NCBI GenBank assembly: GCA_036397035.1
Contig: DASWJS010000019.1
Coordinates: 14,528 to 78,527 of the forward strand
Length of the DNA stretch: 64,000 bases
DNA from: DASWJS01 sp036397035
GTDB taxonomy: Bacteria > Actinomycetota > AC-67
Direction: 5' to 3'
In this document: in pieces, positions 9,305-16,771 of the stretch
Numbering within the stretch: position 1 is the first letter of the stretch
Layout: each line of letters opens with the position of its first letter
Notes under the pieces: model-generated
Seen by the model: only the letters and a program-made list of their open reading frames with translations
The model's database searches: none
Told to the model about the DNA's origin: nothing
Made by a program: the position numbers and the translations under genes

Positions 9305-9730
9305 GTGAGCAGAGCCTTTCGAACGGTCCTCGTCGTCCTGGCTCTTGGGCTGGCGGGGTCGAGCATGCCGGCGCAGGCAAACGACCTCGTCTACGCCTCC
9401 GGGCCCGGGAGCGGGGTGCCGCCGGGAGTGACGTACACACCGCCCATCATCGTCATCCAGGAGGGCGACTCGCTGACCTACGTCAACCTGGACGTCGCCC
9501 AGCACGACGTCCGGTCGCGCGTCAAGGGCCCCGACCAGGCGTGGTGCACCCAGTTCCCGTTCAACTTCGCCTCGGGGAAGTGCCCGCTGTTCACCACCAA
9601 GCTCATCGGCGCGGCCGGGCAGAGCCCGACGTTCGGAATCGAGTCGGTTCCGGCGTTGGGAACCGAAGCGAGCTACGAGTTCTACTGCACGATCCACGCG
9701 TGGATGGTCGGGGATCTGTTTGTGGTGTGA
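9305..9730 (+). CDS. Secreted cupredoxin (plastocyanin-like), second copy, 141 aa
   Basis: The GTG at 9305 has an AGGAGAG ribosome-binding site 4-5 bases upstream; an in-frame ATG at 9290 overlapping the previous stop would add five residues (MRGES) and cannot be excluded. A signal peptide ends near AQAND. Copper ligands are visible as His in QHDVR and Cys, His, Met in YCTIHAWM. The GKCPLFTT stretch is shared with the preceding cupredoxin, marking the two as tandem paralogues with the same extra loop. It lies between the propeller pair and the copper monooxygenase-like gene. Confidence 0.85.
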   Translation: MSRAFRTVLVVLALGLAGSSMPAQANDLVYASGPGSGVPPGVTYTPPIIVIQEGDSLTYVNLDVAQHDVRSRVKGPDQAWCTQFPFNFASGKCPLFTTKLIGAAGQSPTFGIESVPALGTEASYEFYCTIHAWMVGDLFVV

Positions 9731-9870
9731 GGCCGGCCGTTTCACGAGGCGGATCGGCCATCGTAACAAACGAAAAGAACTGTTGACTTCCTAGGGAGAA
9801 AGAGAGAGGCTACCGATTGGTCGGGTTTGAAACGGCAACCCGGCACGGCCTTCCGGAGGGGGAATGGGTC

Positions 9871-12039
9871 ATGCGGCGCAGACTGTCCTTTGTTGCGGTT
9901 CTCGCAACCTTGATCGCACCGGCGAGCGTTCACATTGGGGCGCAAGCGGACCAGCGGTGTACGCCGGCCGCGCACGTGTTGGATGCGGCGCAGATACCGG
10001 GTAACGAAAGCGCGACGCCAAACGATCCGAATCCCGACAATCGGTATCACGATCAGTTGGGCATCAACTGTATCCCAACCTACGAGCTGGACTTCGCGGG
10101 CGCGCTTTCCGGCACGTTGCCGAACACCGTGTTCCAAGAGAGCAAGTGCGATCCGGAGAGCGAGTACGACCAGGTCGCCGCTCAGATCGCCGCGGACCCG
10201 GATTGGTACTCGGCGTGCCGGCGGTTGAAGTTCACGATGGGACCGATCATCGGGCGCCCGGGCATGAACGACTCCTTGATCCACGTCACGACGTTCGAGC
10301 ACCCGATGTACGACGGCTACACGCTGCGCTGGAAGCCGGGCCTGCAGCGAGTCGACGGCACCGTTCCGAACGTCGAGGCGCTCCACCTGCACCACGGGAC
10401 GTGGCTCGGCGGAGTGAACGGCCCGACGTCCGCGGTCGGACCCTTCTTCGCCACCGGTGAAGAGCAGACGATCCTTCAGTTCCCGCAGGGGTACGGCTGG
10501 ACGATGCAGGGCATGAGCGCGTGGGAGATGCTCTACATGATCCACAACGCGACTCCCAGCACCGAAGCCCTGTACATCACCTACGACATCGACTACGTCG
10601 CGACGGCCGAGGCCGACGCCTTGGAGTGGACCGACGCGAACGGCGACGTTCAAACGGGCATTCGCGACCTGGTGTCGATCTGGATGGACGCCGGAGCAGG
10701 CGGCACGCAAGAGACCTGGGACGGCAGCGCCGCGAGCACGAGCCAGTACTCGCCGATCAACCCGATCTTCAACGCGCAGCGCGGGTACGGGCACGTGGAC
10801 ACCGGGGCGTTCTGGGGATTGGAGGGAGGCGGGGGCTCCACGCTCCAGACCGTGCCGATCGAGAACAACGCCGGAACGGGTGAACTCGTCTGCACGTTCC
10901 CACGCGAGAACTGCGCGAGCTTCGACTCGTCGCAGGGAAGCTCGCTGCAGCAAGGCGTCGTCAGCACCAAGATCATCGGAAACTCGACCGACCCGAGCGC
11001 ATTCGGCGACTGTCCCCAGCTTGGAGCCGGGAAGGAGTGCTCCGTGCTGATCGTCATGGGTGGACACCTGCACCCCGGCGGCGTTCGCGACGAGATCTCG
11101 GTCAAACGCGGCAACCAGATCAGGCCCATCCTCATCTCCGACGCGGTCTACTGGGGCGGCTCCGACTACACCCAGCCCGAGTTGGGAGGCGCGCCCCCGA
11201 ACTCGTGGGACCTGTCGATGACCGGCCAGATCGCAGGTGCGGCGGGGAATGGACGGGCGAAGAGCGGGTGGAAGATCCTCGTTCAGCCCGGCGACGAGTT
11301 GATTCTGAACGGCGTGTACGACACGCAGTACGGGTCGTCGTACGACCAGATGTCGATCGTGATGTCGTGGCTGACGCCCGGCTACGAGTCCGACGCGATC
11401 GACCCGTTCAGCGATGACGTCATCTTCGACGCCGGCTGGGCGGGAGGTCCGGCGCTCGCGTCGCGGCCGCCGGGGCTTCCGGAGGCAATCGACGTCGGGT
11501 GCGTCCCGGGCACGATTCCTTCGGGCGAGAACGCGGGCAAGACCAGGCTCTGCCTGCGAGGCAACGTCACTCACGGCAGCATGCCGTCGCGCCAGAACCA
11601 CAACGACTGCGTGATGACCGGCAACTGCCCGGCGATCAACCCGGCGACGGACGCCGGCTTGCCGCTCGCGAACACGACGATCACGATGCAGGGCTTCAAC
11701 TACGGGCAGCTCGACATGGCGGTCGCTCAGTCGATCGGTGTTACGGAGATAGCCGGGGGAACGACGCTGATGTTCTACAACCCCGACACCGCGCCGATGA
11801 TGTGGCACACGATCACCTCGTGTCCGGCGCCGTGTACCGGTACCACGAGCGCGTCGTATCCGTACCCCGCGAGCGGCGATACGCCCGTGGACTTCGATTC
11901 GACGATCTTGTGCGTCGGCTTGGGGTGCTCCACGGTCGGAACGACCGAGTGGGAGTTCACGGTGCCGGAAGATCCGGGGATCTACACGTTCTTCTGCCGG
12001 ATCCACCCGACGATGCGCGGCGTGTTTGAAGTGGTCTAG
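9871..12039 (+). CDS. Secreted PHM-like type II copper protein fused to a C-terminal cupredoxin, 722 aa
   Basis: The ATG at 9871 follows GGAGGGGGA and opens a signal peptide (RRRLSFVAVLATLIAPAS). The core resembles peptidylglycine alpha-hydroxylating monooxygenase. An HLHHGTW motif (His172, His174, His175) matches the CuH site, GGHLHPGG (His399, His401) matches the His-x-His of the CuM site, and YDQMSIVMSW places Met494 where PHM has its CuM methionine. Residues about 630-722 form a blue-copper domain: His646 in MWHTI, then Cys709, His712 and Met715 in FFCRIHPTM. PHM-type enzymes hydroxylate C-H bonds using two coppers and an external one-electron donor; here the fused cupredoxin may be that donor. 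Assignment rests on motifs and order, not on overall similarity. Confidence 0.72.
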   Translation: MRRRLSFVAVLATLIAPASVHIGAQADQRCTPAAHVLDAAQIPGNESATPNDPNPDNRYHDQLGINCIPTYELDFAGALSGTLPNTVFQESKCDPESEYDQVAAQIAADPDWYSACRRLKFTMGPIIGRPGMNDSLIHVTTFEHPMYDGYTLRWKPGLQRVDGTVPNVEALHLHHGTWLGGVNGPTSAVGPFFATGEEQTILQFPQGYGWTMQGMSAWEMLYMIHNATPSTEALYITYDIDYVATAEADALEWTDANGDVQTGIRDLVSIWMDAGAGGTQETWDGSAASTSQYSPINPIFNAQRGYGHVDTGAFWGLEGGGGSTLQTVPIENNAGTGELVCTFPRENCASFDSSQGSSLQQGVVSTKIIGNSTDPSAFGDCPQLGAGKECSVLIVMGGHLHPGGVRDEISVKRGNQIRPILISDAVYWGGSDYTQPELGGAPPNSWDLSMTGQIAGAAGNGRAKSGWKILVQPGDELILNGVYDTQYGSSYDQMSIVMSWLTPGYESDAIDPFSDDVIFDAGWAGGPALASRPPGLPEAIDVGCVPGTIPSGENAGKTRLCLRGNVTHGSMPSRQNHNDCVMTGNCPAINPATDAGLPLANTTITMQGFNYGQLDMAVAQSIGVTEIAGGTTLMFYNPDTAPMMWHTITSCPAPCTGTTSASYPYPASGDTPVDFDSTILCVGLGCSTVGTTEWEFTVPEDPGIYTFFCRIHPTMRGVFEVV

Positions 12040-12058
12040 CGCAGCGCATGTCTGAAGT

Positions 12059-12089
12059 CCGATGGGGCCAGGAGCCGGGGCCCCATCGG
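12059..12089 (+). terminator. Hairpin terminator after the copper-protein genes
   Basis: The arms CCGATGGGGCC and GGCCCCATCGG pair perfectly over 11 bp with a 9-base loop, 20 bases after the stop at 12039, and CTTTCGG follows. It likely ends the transcript of the propeller/cupredoxin/PHM-like genes and separates the amidohydrolase. Confidence 0.8.
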
Positions 12090-12255
12090 CTTTCGGACCG
12101 GAGGTCTCGCCACCGCTTGTGACCTGCACCGAGACCGCTTTGCGCAAAATGCGAGAAAATCCTGACCGAGCGGAAGGAATCGGCTCCCCGAGGGCGAAGT
12201 CCCTGCGCAACGGCACCCGCCGGCCTGGGCGGGAGAGCGTCATCAAGGGGGTTCC

Positions 12256-14007
12256 ATGATCCGTTGGAAGCGATCTTGGCCTGAACTTTCGGAGGAGCTG
12301 CCGGTCGACGTGATGCCCGCGTCGAACGGCGAGTTCGTCCCGCCGCCGCCCACGCGCGAGCAGGTCGCGGCGATGGAGATTGCCAATCGCGAGGTCGAGC
12401 GCGTGCGCCGCAGGATGGGCATGTCGCGTCGCGACTTCGTGCGAAGCGCCGCCGCGTACACGATCGGTTTCTGGGCGCTGAACCAGGTCAACGGCGGACG
12501 CTGGGGGCGCTACGCCGTGGCCGACGGCACCGACACCACCGACGCGTGCGACCTGGAGTGGTCGGCCGCGTCGGGGATCGAGTCGCTCAACAACATGGAG
12601 GGCGAGTTCATCTTCGACGTGCAGAGCCACCACGTCGAGTCCGACGGCATGTGGCGCGTCACGAACCCCGGCTTCGAGGCGTTCTTCGCCGCGGTGTGGA
12701 GCCAGGCGGGCCCGCTCGGCGACCGGCCGACCGTGCGCGAGGACGGCTCGATCCGCGGCTTCGGCGGCGGTGAGATCGACCCGATCGAGAACCTCTCGCG
12801 CTTCCACTACCTGAAGGAGATGTTCCTGGACTCCGCCACGACGATGACGGTCCTGTCGGCCGTGCCCGCGGCGCCGGACATCACCCAGCCGTTGCCGATC
12901 GACCGCGCGGTGCTGACCGCCGAGACGGTCAACAACCTTGCCGGCTCGCAGCGCACCGTGCTCCACGCGTTCGTCATGCCGAACCGCGGCTCGGCGGGGA
13001 CCGTCGCGAGCACGTTCGGTCAGGAACCGGTCTACATGCGGCGCGAGTTCGAGATCATGGAAGAGCGCGCGGCGCAGTGGGGCGGGCTCATCCGAGGGTG
13101 GAAGACCTACCCGGCATGGGGCGACATCCCCTATGCCTCGGGCTGGTTCTTCGACGACGAGCTGGTCGGTCAGCGCTTCATCGACCACGTCCGCTACGTC
13201 GGCAACAAGTACGGCGTGCCGAAGAACATCGCGACGCACAAGGGCTTCGCGCTCCCGGCGTTCGACCAGCGAGCGGCGTCGCCGCGCGACATCGGTCCGG
13301 CCGCATCGCGCAACCCCGACGTCAACTTCATCGTCTACCACTCGGGCTTCGACGGCGAGCCGATGACCGCCTACCCGGGCGACGACAAAGTCAACTCGGC
13401 CGACCGCACGGTCGACTCGTTCATCAAGAGCCTCCGTGAGAACAACTGGGACGCGACGCGCTTCGCAGGATCGAGCGGCTTCGGCAACGTCCCCAACGTG
13501 TACGCCGAGATCGGGTCGACCTGGCGGAGCAACATGGGCAACCCGAACTCGGCGGCGCACCTGCTCGGCAAGCTGATCAGGTACGTGGGCCCGAAGCGCA
13601 TCTGCTGGGGAACCGACGCGCTGTGGTTCGGCTCGCCGCACTCGGAGATCATCGGGCTCCGCAGGCTCGTGTTCAGCAACGAGATGAACCAGCTCTACGG
13701 ACTTGCCGCCGGGCTGGACAGCGACGTCGAGGACCCGACGCAGCTCGCGCCCAACCCGAAGCGCACGATCCGCAACTGGATCTTTGGGCGAGCCGCGGCC
13801 GAGGTCTACGGCGTCGACGCCGATGCGCACCTCAACGACCGGGCGACGAACCCGATCGCGTGCGACGAGGTGCAGAAGATCCGCGACGGCTACATCCTCA
13901 ACCAGATGACGCCGAAGGAGCACGTGCCCCTGGCGTCCAACTCCATCGTCGGTCCGCGCAACGCGCAGGAACTGTTCAAGCTGCGGGAGGGTCCATGGGC
14001 TCCGTGA
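12256..14007 (+). CDS. Tat-exported amidohydrolase-family protein, 583 aa
   Basis: This is a metal-dependent hydrolase of the amidohydrolase-2 (PF04909-like) family. Visible TIM-barrel metal and active-site motifs are DVQSHHV after strand 1, His in THKGF, His in VYHSGFD and Asp in CWGTDALW. A twin-arginine signal (SRRDFVRSAAAYTIGFWAL) begins about 55 residues from the ATG, preceded by a charged helical segment rich in Glu and Arg. The GGGGGTT ribosome-binding region directly precedes this ATG, so I keep the long form. Export in folded form fits a metalloenzyme. The family includes decarboxylases and hydrolases of cyclic or aromatic compounds; the substrate is unknown. It overlaps the next gene by 13 bases. 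Confidence 0.85.
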   Translation: MIRWKRSWPELSEELPVDVMPASNGEFVPPPPTREQVAAMEIANREVERVRRRMGMSRRDFVRSAAAYTIGFWALNQVNGGRWGRYAVADGTDTTDACDLEWSAASGIESLNNMEGEFIFDVQSHHVESDGMWRVTNPGFEAFFAAVWSQAGPLGDRPTVREDGSIRGFGGGEIDPIENLSRFHYLKEMFLDSATTMTVLSAVPAAPDITQPLPIDRAVLTAETVNNLAGSQRTVLHAFVMPNRGSAGTVASTFGQEPVYMRREFEIMEERAAQWGGLIRGWKTYPAWGDIPYASGWFFDDELVGQRFIDHVRYVGNKYGVPKNIATHKGFALPAFDQRAASPRDIGPAASRNPDVNFIVYHSGFDGEPMTAYPGDDKVNSADRTVDSFIKSLRENNWDATRFAGSSGFGNVPNVYAEIGSTWRSNMGNPNSAAHLLGKLIRYVGPKRICWGTDALWFGSPHSEIIGLRRLVFSNEMNQLYGLAAGLDSDVEDPTQLAPNPKRTIRNWIFGRAAAEVYGVDADAHLNDRATNPIACDEVQKIRDGYILNQMTPKEHVPLASNSIVGPRNAQELFKLREGPWAP

Positions 14008-14573
14008 TGAAGCGTTTGGTTCTGCTGGTGGGTGCGCTCGTCCTGGCGGTTCCGTCCGCCGGGCACGCGGCGCCGACGACGTACACGCCCGCCTACGGGC
14101 TCGGTCCGCAAGGAGGAGACGGCAACAACACGTTCGTGGTCGACGAGACGACCGGCGAGATGGCCGTGATCCGCCACCAGCTCACCGGGGTCAACGGGAC
14201 GCTCGGGTGCGGCGGCCAGGGCGGGTACGCGTACTTCGAAGTCGCGCACGAGGCCGCGTCGGCCCTGGAGTCGGTGACCGTCACCTACACCGACGCCGTC
14301 GTCGATCCGTACACCTTCATCCGTCTCGGCCTCCGCCAGGACGGCGACTTCCTCGGCTCGACCGACATTCGCGGGCCGATCGTCAGCGCGGGCCAGGGCT
14401 TGAGCGACCTGGACCTGGGCGACGGGACGATCACGGTGACGCTGGACGACCCGGACCTGCCCCCGGTCACCGGCGAGGTCGTGGCGTGGTTCGGCATTCA
14501 GGTCAGCTCGGCGTGCCCAAACATCGACGGGGGAAGCGCCCTGTTCGACTCGATCACCTTCAACGAAGCGTAA
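13995..14573 (+). CDS. Secreted protein of unknown function, 192 aa
   Basis: The ATG at 13995 lies within the end of the amidohydrolase gene, with GGGAGG five bases upstream; an alternative ATG at 14007 sits on the previous stop. A Sec signal (MKRLVLLVGALVLAVPSAGHA) precedes a mature part rich in Thr, Asp and Gly with a predicted all-beta character (TVTYTDAVVDPYTFIRL, TITVTLDDPDL). Two or three Cys residues are present. No family is recognised. Translational coupling suggests it works with the amidohydrolase, for example as a carbohydrate- or partner-binding beta-sandwich, but that is conjecture. Confidence 0.7.
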   Translation: MGSVMKRLVLLVGALVLAVPSAGHAAPTTYTPAYGLGPQGGDGNNTFVVDETTGEMAVIRHQLTGVNGTLGCGGQGGYAYFEVAHEAASALESVTVTYTDAVVDPYTFIRLGLRQDGDFLGSTDIRGPIVSAGQGLSDLDLGDGTITVTLDDPDLPPVTGEVVAWFGIQVSSACPNIDGGSALFDSITFNEA

Positions 14574-14591
14574 GGCGTCCGGAACGCTTGA

Positions 14592-14616
14592 GCGGGCGGC
14601 CCTTCGGGCCGCCCGC
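14592..14616. terminator. Bidirectional terminator between convergent genes
   Basis: A perfect 11-bp stem (GCGGGCGGCCC / GGGCCGCCCGC) with a TTC loop lies between the secreted-protein gene ending at 14573 and the convergent EEP gene ending at 14626. Confidence 0.85.
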
Positions 14617-14625
14617 CTCGGTCTG

Positions 14626-15774
14626 TCAGGCGCACGCCGTGACGTTCGCGGCGACCCCGATGTGGTCGGACGGCCAGAGCCAGCGAGTCCCGTACGCGGC
14701 GGGCTCGCCCGCGAAGAGGGCCTCGGTCGCGGTAGAGGGCGCCGTGCACGTGCCTGCTCGCGTGAAGACGTAGTCGAGTCGCTCGTCCATCGCGCGCGCC
14801 GGATCGTCGGTGACGATCACGTCCGAGCCCGAGGTGCAGACGCCGTCGCCGCAGCCGCCGGGGAGCGTGTTCGACCAGCCGCGCTGCTCGATGAACTGCG
14901 TGACCGGGACCGTGTCTTCGGGCTCGGAGTTGCAGTCGCAGACGAAGAACGCGTGATCCGGCGCGCCGGCCGCCGCCTTCGCCTCCGCGAAGGAAAGCGC
15001 GACCTCGGCTTGCACGAGGCTGCTGTAGTCGCTCGCCGAGGTGATGTCGTGCGCGAGGTGCGTCGAGGTGATCTCGACCGAGCCGCCGGGCGTCTGGATC
15101 CGAGCCCAGATCGCCGCGCGCGTCTCGCCCACGGCGGTCAAGGCGCAGAACGGGTCCGATTCCACGAAGCAGAGCGGGATCTCGGCCGGGAGCCGGCCGG
15201 GCAGATGGACGCCTTCGGCGTCGACGATCTCGTAGCGGCTGATGACGGCCAGGCCCTCCTTGAAGATCGCGTAGGGCGCGCCGGTGAAAGTCGAGACGAG
15301 CTGTGCCTCCAGGTCGGACACCGGGCCGCCGCCGCCTTCCTGCAGGTCGGGCTCTGCCGGAAAGTGGGGGTTGGCCAGGTACCAGCACCACCACCACCGT
15401 TCGCCGGTCTCTCCGGCGAGCGCTTCGGCCAGCGCGAGCGCCTGCTCGGCCGGGTGGTCGGATGGGGTGGCCTCGTTCGGCTCGATCATCGAGACCTCTT
15501 GCAGGCCGAGCACGTCGATTCCGTCGGCGGCGATTTGCTCCGCCTGGAGGAGGGTGCGCGCGGCGAGCGTCGCGGCGCTCGGGTAGTCGGGCTCGCTGTT
15601 GGTGAGGCCGTGCAGGACGTTGAAGGTCGCCACGCGAAGGCCGTCGTCCGCGGGCTCGGTCGGCGCGGCGGGCTCGGCCACCCGGCACTTCGGGCCGGTT
15701 TCGGGCGCGGGCGCGGCGCGGGCGGGAAGCACGGCCGAGGCGAAGATGGTTGTGATGGCAAGGGCGCGTCTCAT
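14626..15774 (-). CDS. Secreted endonuclease/exonuclease/phosphatase (EEP) family protein, 382 aa
   Basis: A signal peptide (MRRALAITTIFASAVLPARAA) precedes an EEP-fold domain with the family's landmarks in order: TFNVLHG (metal-binding Asn), LQEV (Glu), STHLAHD (His), CDCNSEP (Asp/Asn pair) and a final WPSDHIGV (Asp-His). The family cleaves phosphodiesters, for example DNase I-like nucleases, sphingomyelinases and inositol phosphatases; a secreted nuclease or phosphodiesterase is most likely. An in-frame GTG at 15789 would add five residues. ATG 15774 is preferred because the next gene upstream begins with the same CCCATGAGACGC context. No Shine-Dalgarno is visible for either start. Confidence 0.85.
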   Translation of the reverse strand: MRRALAITTIFASAVLPARAAPAPETGPKCRVAEPAAPTEPADDGLRVATFNVLHGLTNSEPDYPSAATLAARTLLQAEQIAADGIDVLGLQEVSMIEPNEATPSDHPAEQALALAEALAGETGERWWWCWYLANPHFPAEPDLQEGGGGPVSDLEAQLVSTFTGAPYAIFKEGLAVISRYEIVDAEGVHLPGRLPAEIPLCFVESDPFCALTAVGETRAAIWARIQTPGGSVEITSTHLAHDITSASDYSSLVQAEVALSFAEAKAAAGAPDHAFFVCDCNSEPEDTVPVTQFIEQRGWSNTLPGGCGDGVCTSGSDVIVTDDPARAMDERLDYVFTRAGTCTAPSTATEALFAGEPAAYGTRWLWPSDHIGVAANVTACA

Positions 15775-15825
15775 GGGGGAAAGGTTCACCGCGAACGACG
15801 CGAAATCCTCCGCCGCACGGACCCG

Positions 15826-16206
15826 CTATGCGGGATCGACGACGAGCGTGCCCTGCATGAACTCGTGCGACGAGCAGGAGAAGCGGTAGGCGCCGGGCGC
15901 AAGCGTGGAGACGCCGCGGACCTCGGACGTTTCGGCCTGCCCGATCCAGTCGGATTCGAACAGCAGGCGACCCTCTTCGTCGTGGGAGGCGATCGAGTGC
16001 CACCCGCCCACGTAGTCGGTGTTGGCGAACAGCAGCGTGCCGCCCTGCTCCACATGCAGCTCGATCGGGACGTCGTCGTCGCCGGGAAGGTAGGTGAAGT
16101 ACTCGGCGGCGACGATCGTGGGCGCGGCGGCAGGCAGGGCCCGCCCGGGCGACGAACCCGCGGCGCTCAGGGCCATGAGGGCCGCCACTGCGCAGGCGCG
16201 TCTCAT
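15826..16206 (-). CDS. Secreted cupredoxin, third single-domain copy, 126 aa
   Basis: A signal peptide (MRRACAVAALMALSAAGS) precedes a single plastocyanin-like domain. Blue-copper ligands appear as His in GWHSIAS and Cys, His, Met in FSCSSHEFM. It lacks the extra Cys-bearing loop of the two plus-strand cupredoxins and is more compact. It lies 51 bases upstream of the EEP gene and is probably co-transcribed with it. It acts outside the membrane as an electron carrier or copper-binding protein. Its link to the propeller/PHM-like cluster on the other strand is by neighbourhood only. Confidence 0.85.
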   Translation of the reverse strand: MRRACAVAALMALSAAGSSPGRALPAAAPTIVAAEYFTYLPGDDDVPIELHVEQGGTLLFANTDYVGGWHSIASHDEEGRLLFESDWIGQAETSEVRGVSTLAPGAYRFSCSSHEFMQGTLVVDPA

Positions 16207-16284
16207 GGGCGAGGGGTTCGGCGCCGGCTTACGCCGATCCTGCGCCGCCCCTGCCGGCGGAAACCGTCGGTGTCCGCATGGAAG

Positions 16285-16312
16285 GGGATGAGGGCCATCA
16301 GGCCCTCATCCC
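16285..16312 (-). terminator. Hairpin terminator after the small secreted gene
   Basis: A perfect 12-bp stem (GGGATGAGGGCC / GGCCCTCATCCC) with loop ATCA lies 33 bases beyond the stop of the gene at 16345-16614 and before the cupredoxin start. Confidence 0.8.
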
Positions 16313-16344
16313 AGGTGGTACCGCCGCCGGCAGGACGTTTCGCC

Positions 16345-16614
16345 TCAGGCGGGGAGCGCCCCGATCAGTGCGTCGGGCGGGACGACCTCGCCGTCCTCGT
16401 GCTCGTGCGGCTGCGTCTGCAGCCCCGCGAGGCCGTTGGACTCCTGCCATGCGGCGCTCGTCTCGGCGTCCAGGTAGATGTCGCCCTGTCCCGCGTCTGC
16501 GGCCGCGCTGGCCGGGATGGTCAGGTCGGCTTCGTCGTCGGCGGTGTGAGCCGACGCGATCGAACTCAGTCCGAGCATCGCGACGACGCCCGCCGCGGCG
16601 ATCAGCTTCTTCAT
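16345..16614 (-). CDS. Small secreted protein with His/Glu tail, 89 aa
   Basis: The start at 16614 is set by a GAGGAGGG ribosome-binding site and a textbook signal peptide (MKKLIAAAGVVAMLGLSSIASA). The mature part of about 67 residues is acidic and has a QPHEHEDGE segment that could bind a metal such as copper. No family is recognised. Its own terminator follows, so it is probably a monocistronic unit. Confidence 0.65.
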   Translation of the reverse strand: MKKLIAAAGVVAMLGLSSIASAHTADDEADLTIPASAAADAGQGDIYLDAETSAAWQESNGLAGLQTQPHEHEDGEVVPPDALIGALPA

Positions 16615-16771
16615 GGTGTTCCCTCCTCTTCGCGCGAGCGATGGGGCCCCTCCCCACGTGCTGCGCAAGTACCTACGGGTACGGAAGGTTGCCCTTATGG
16701 CTACACGGCCGCGAAAAACGGCAGAAAGCGACGCTCCGGAAGACAAGCCGCCGGAACCGCCGTTTCGAGCG

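Noticed and set aside
9742..13923. 1393-codon minus-strand frame
   Set aside because: It is antisense to the PHM-like and amidohydrolase genes, which have clear signals and motifs. It is the GC-driven shadow of those genes.
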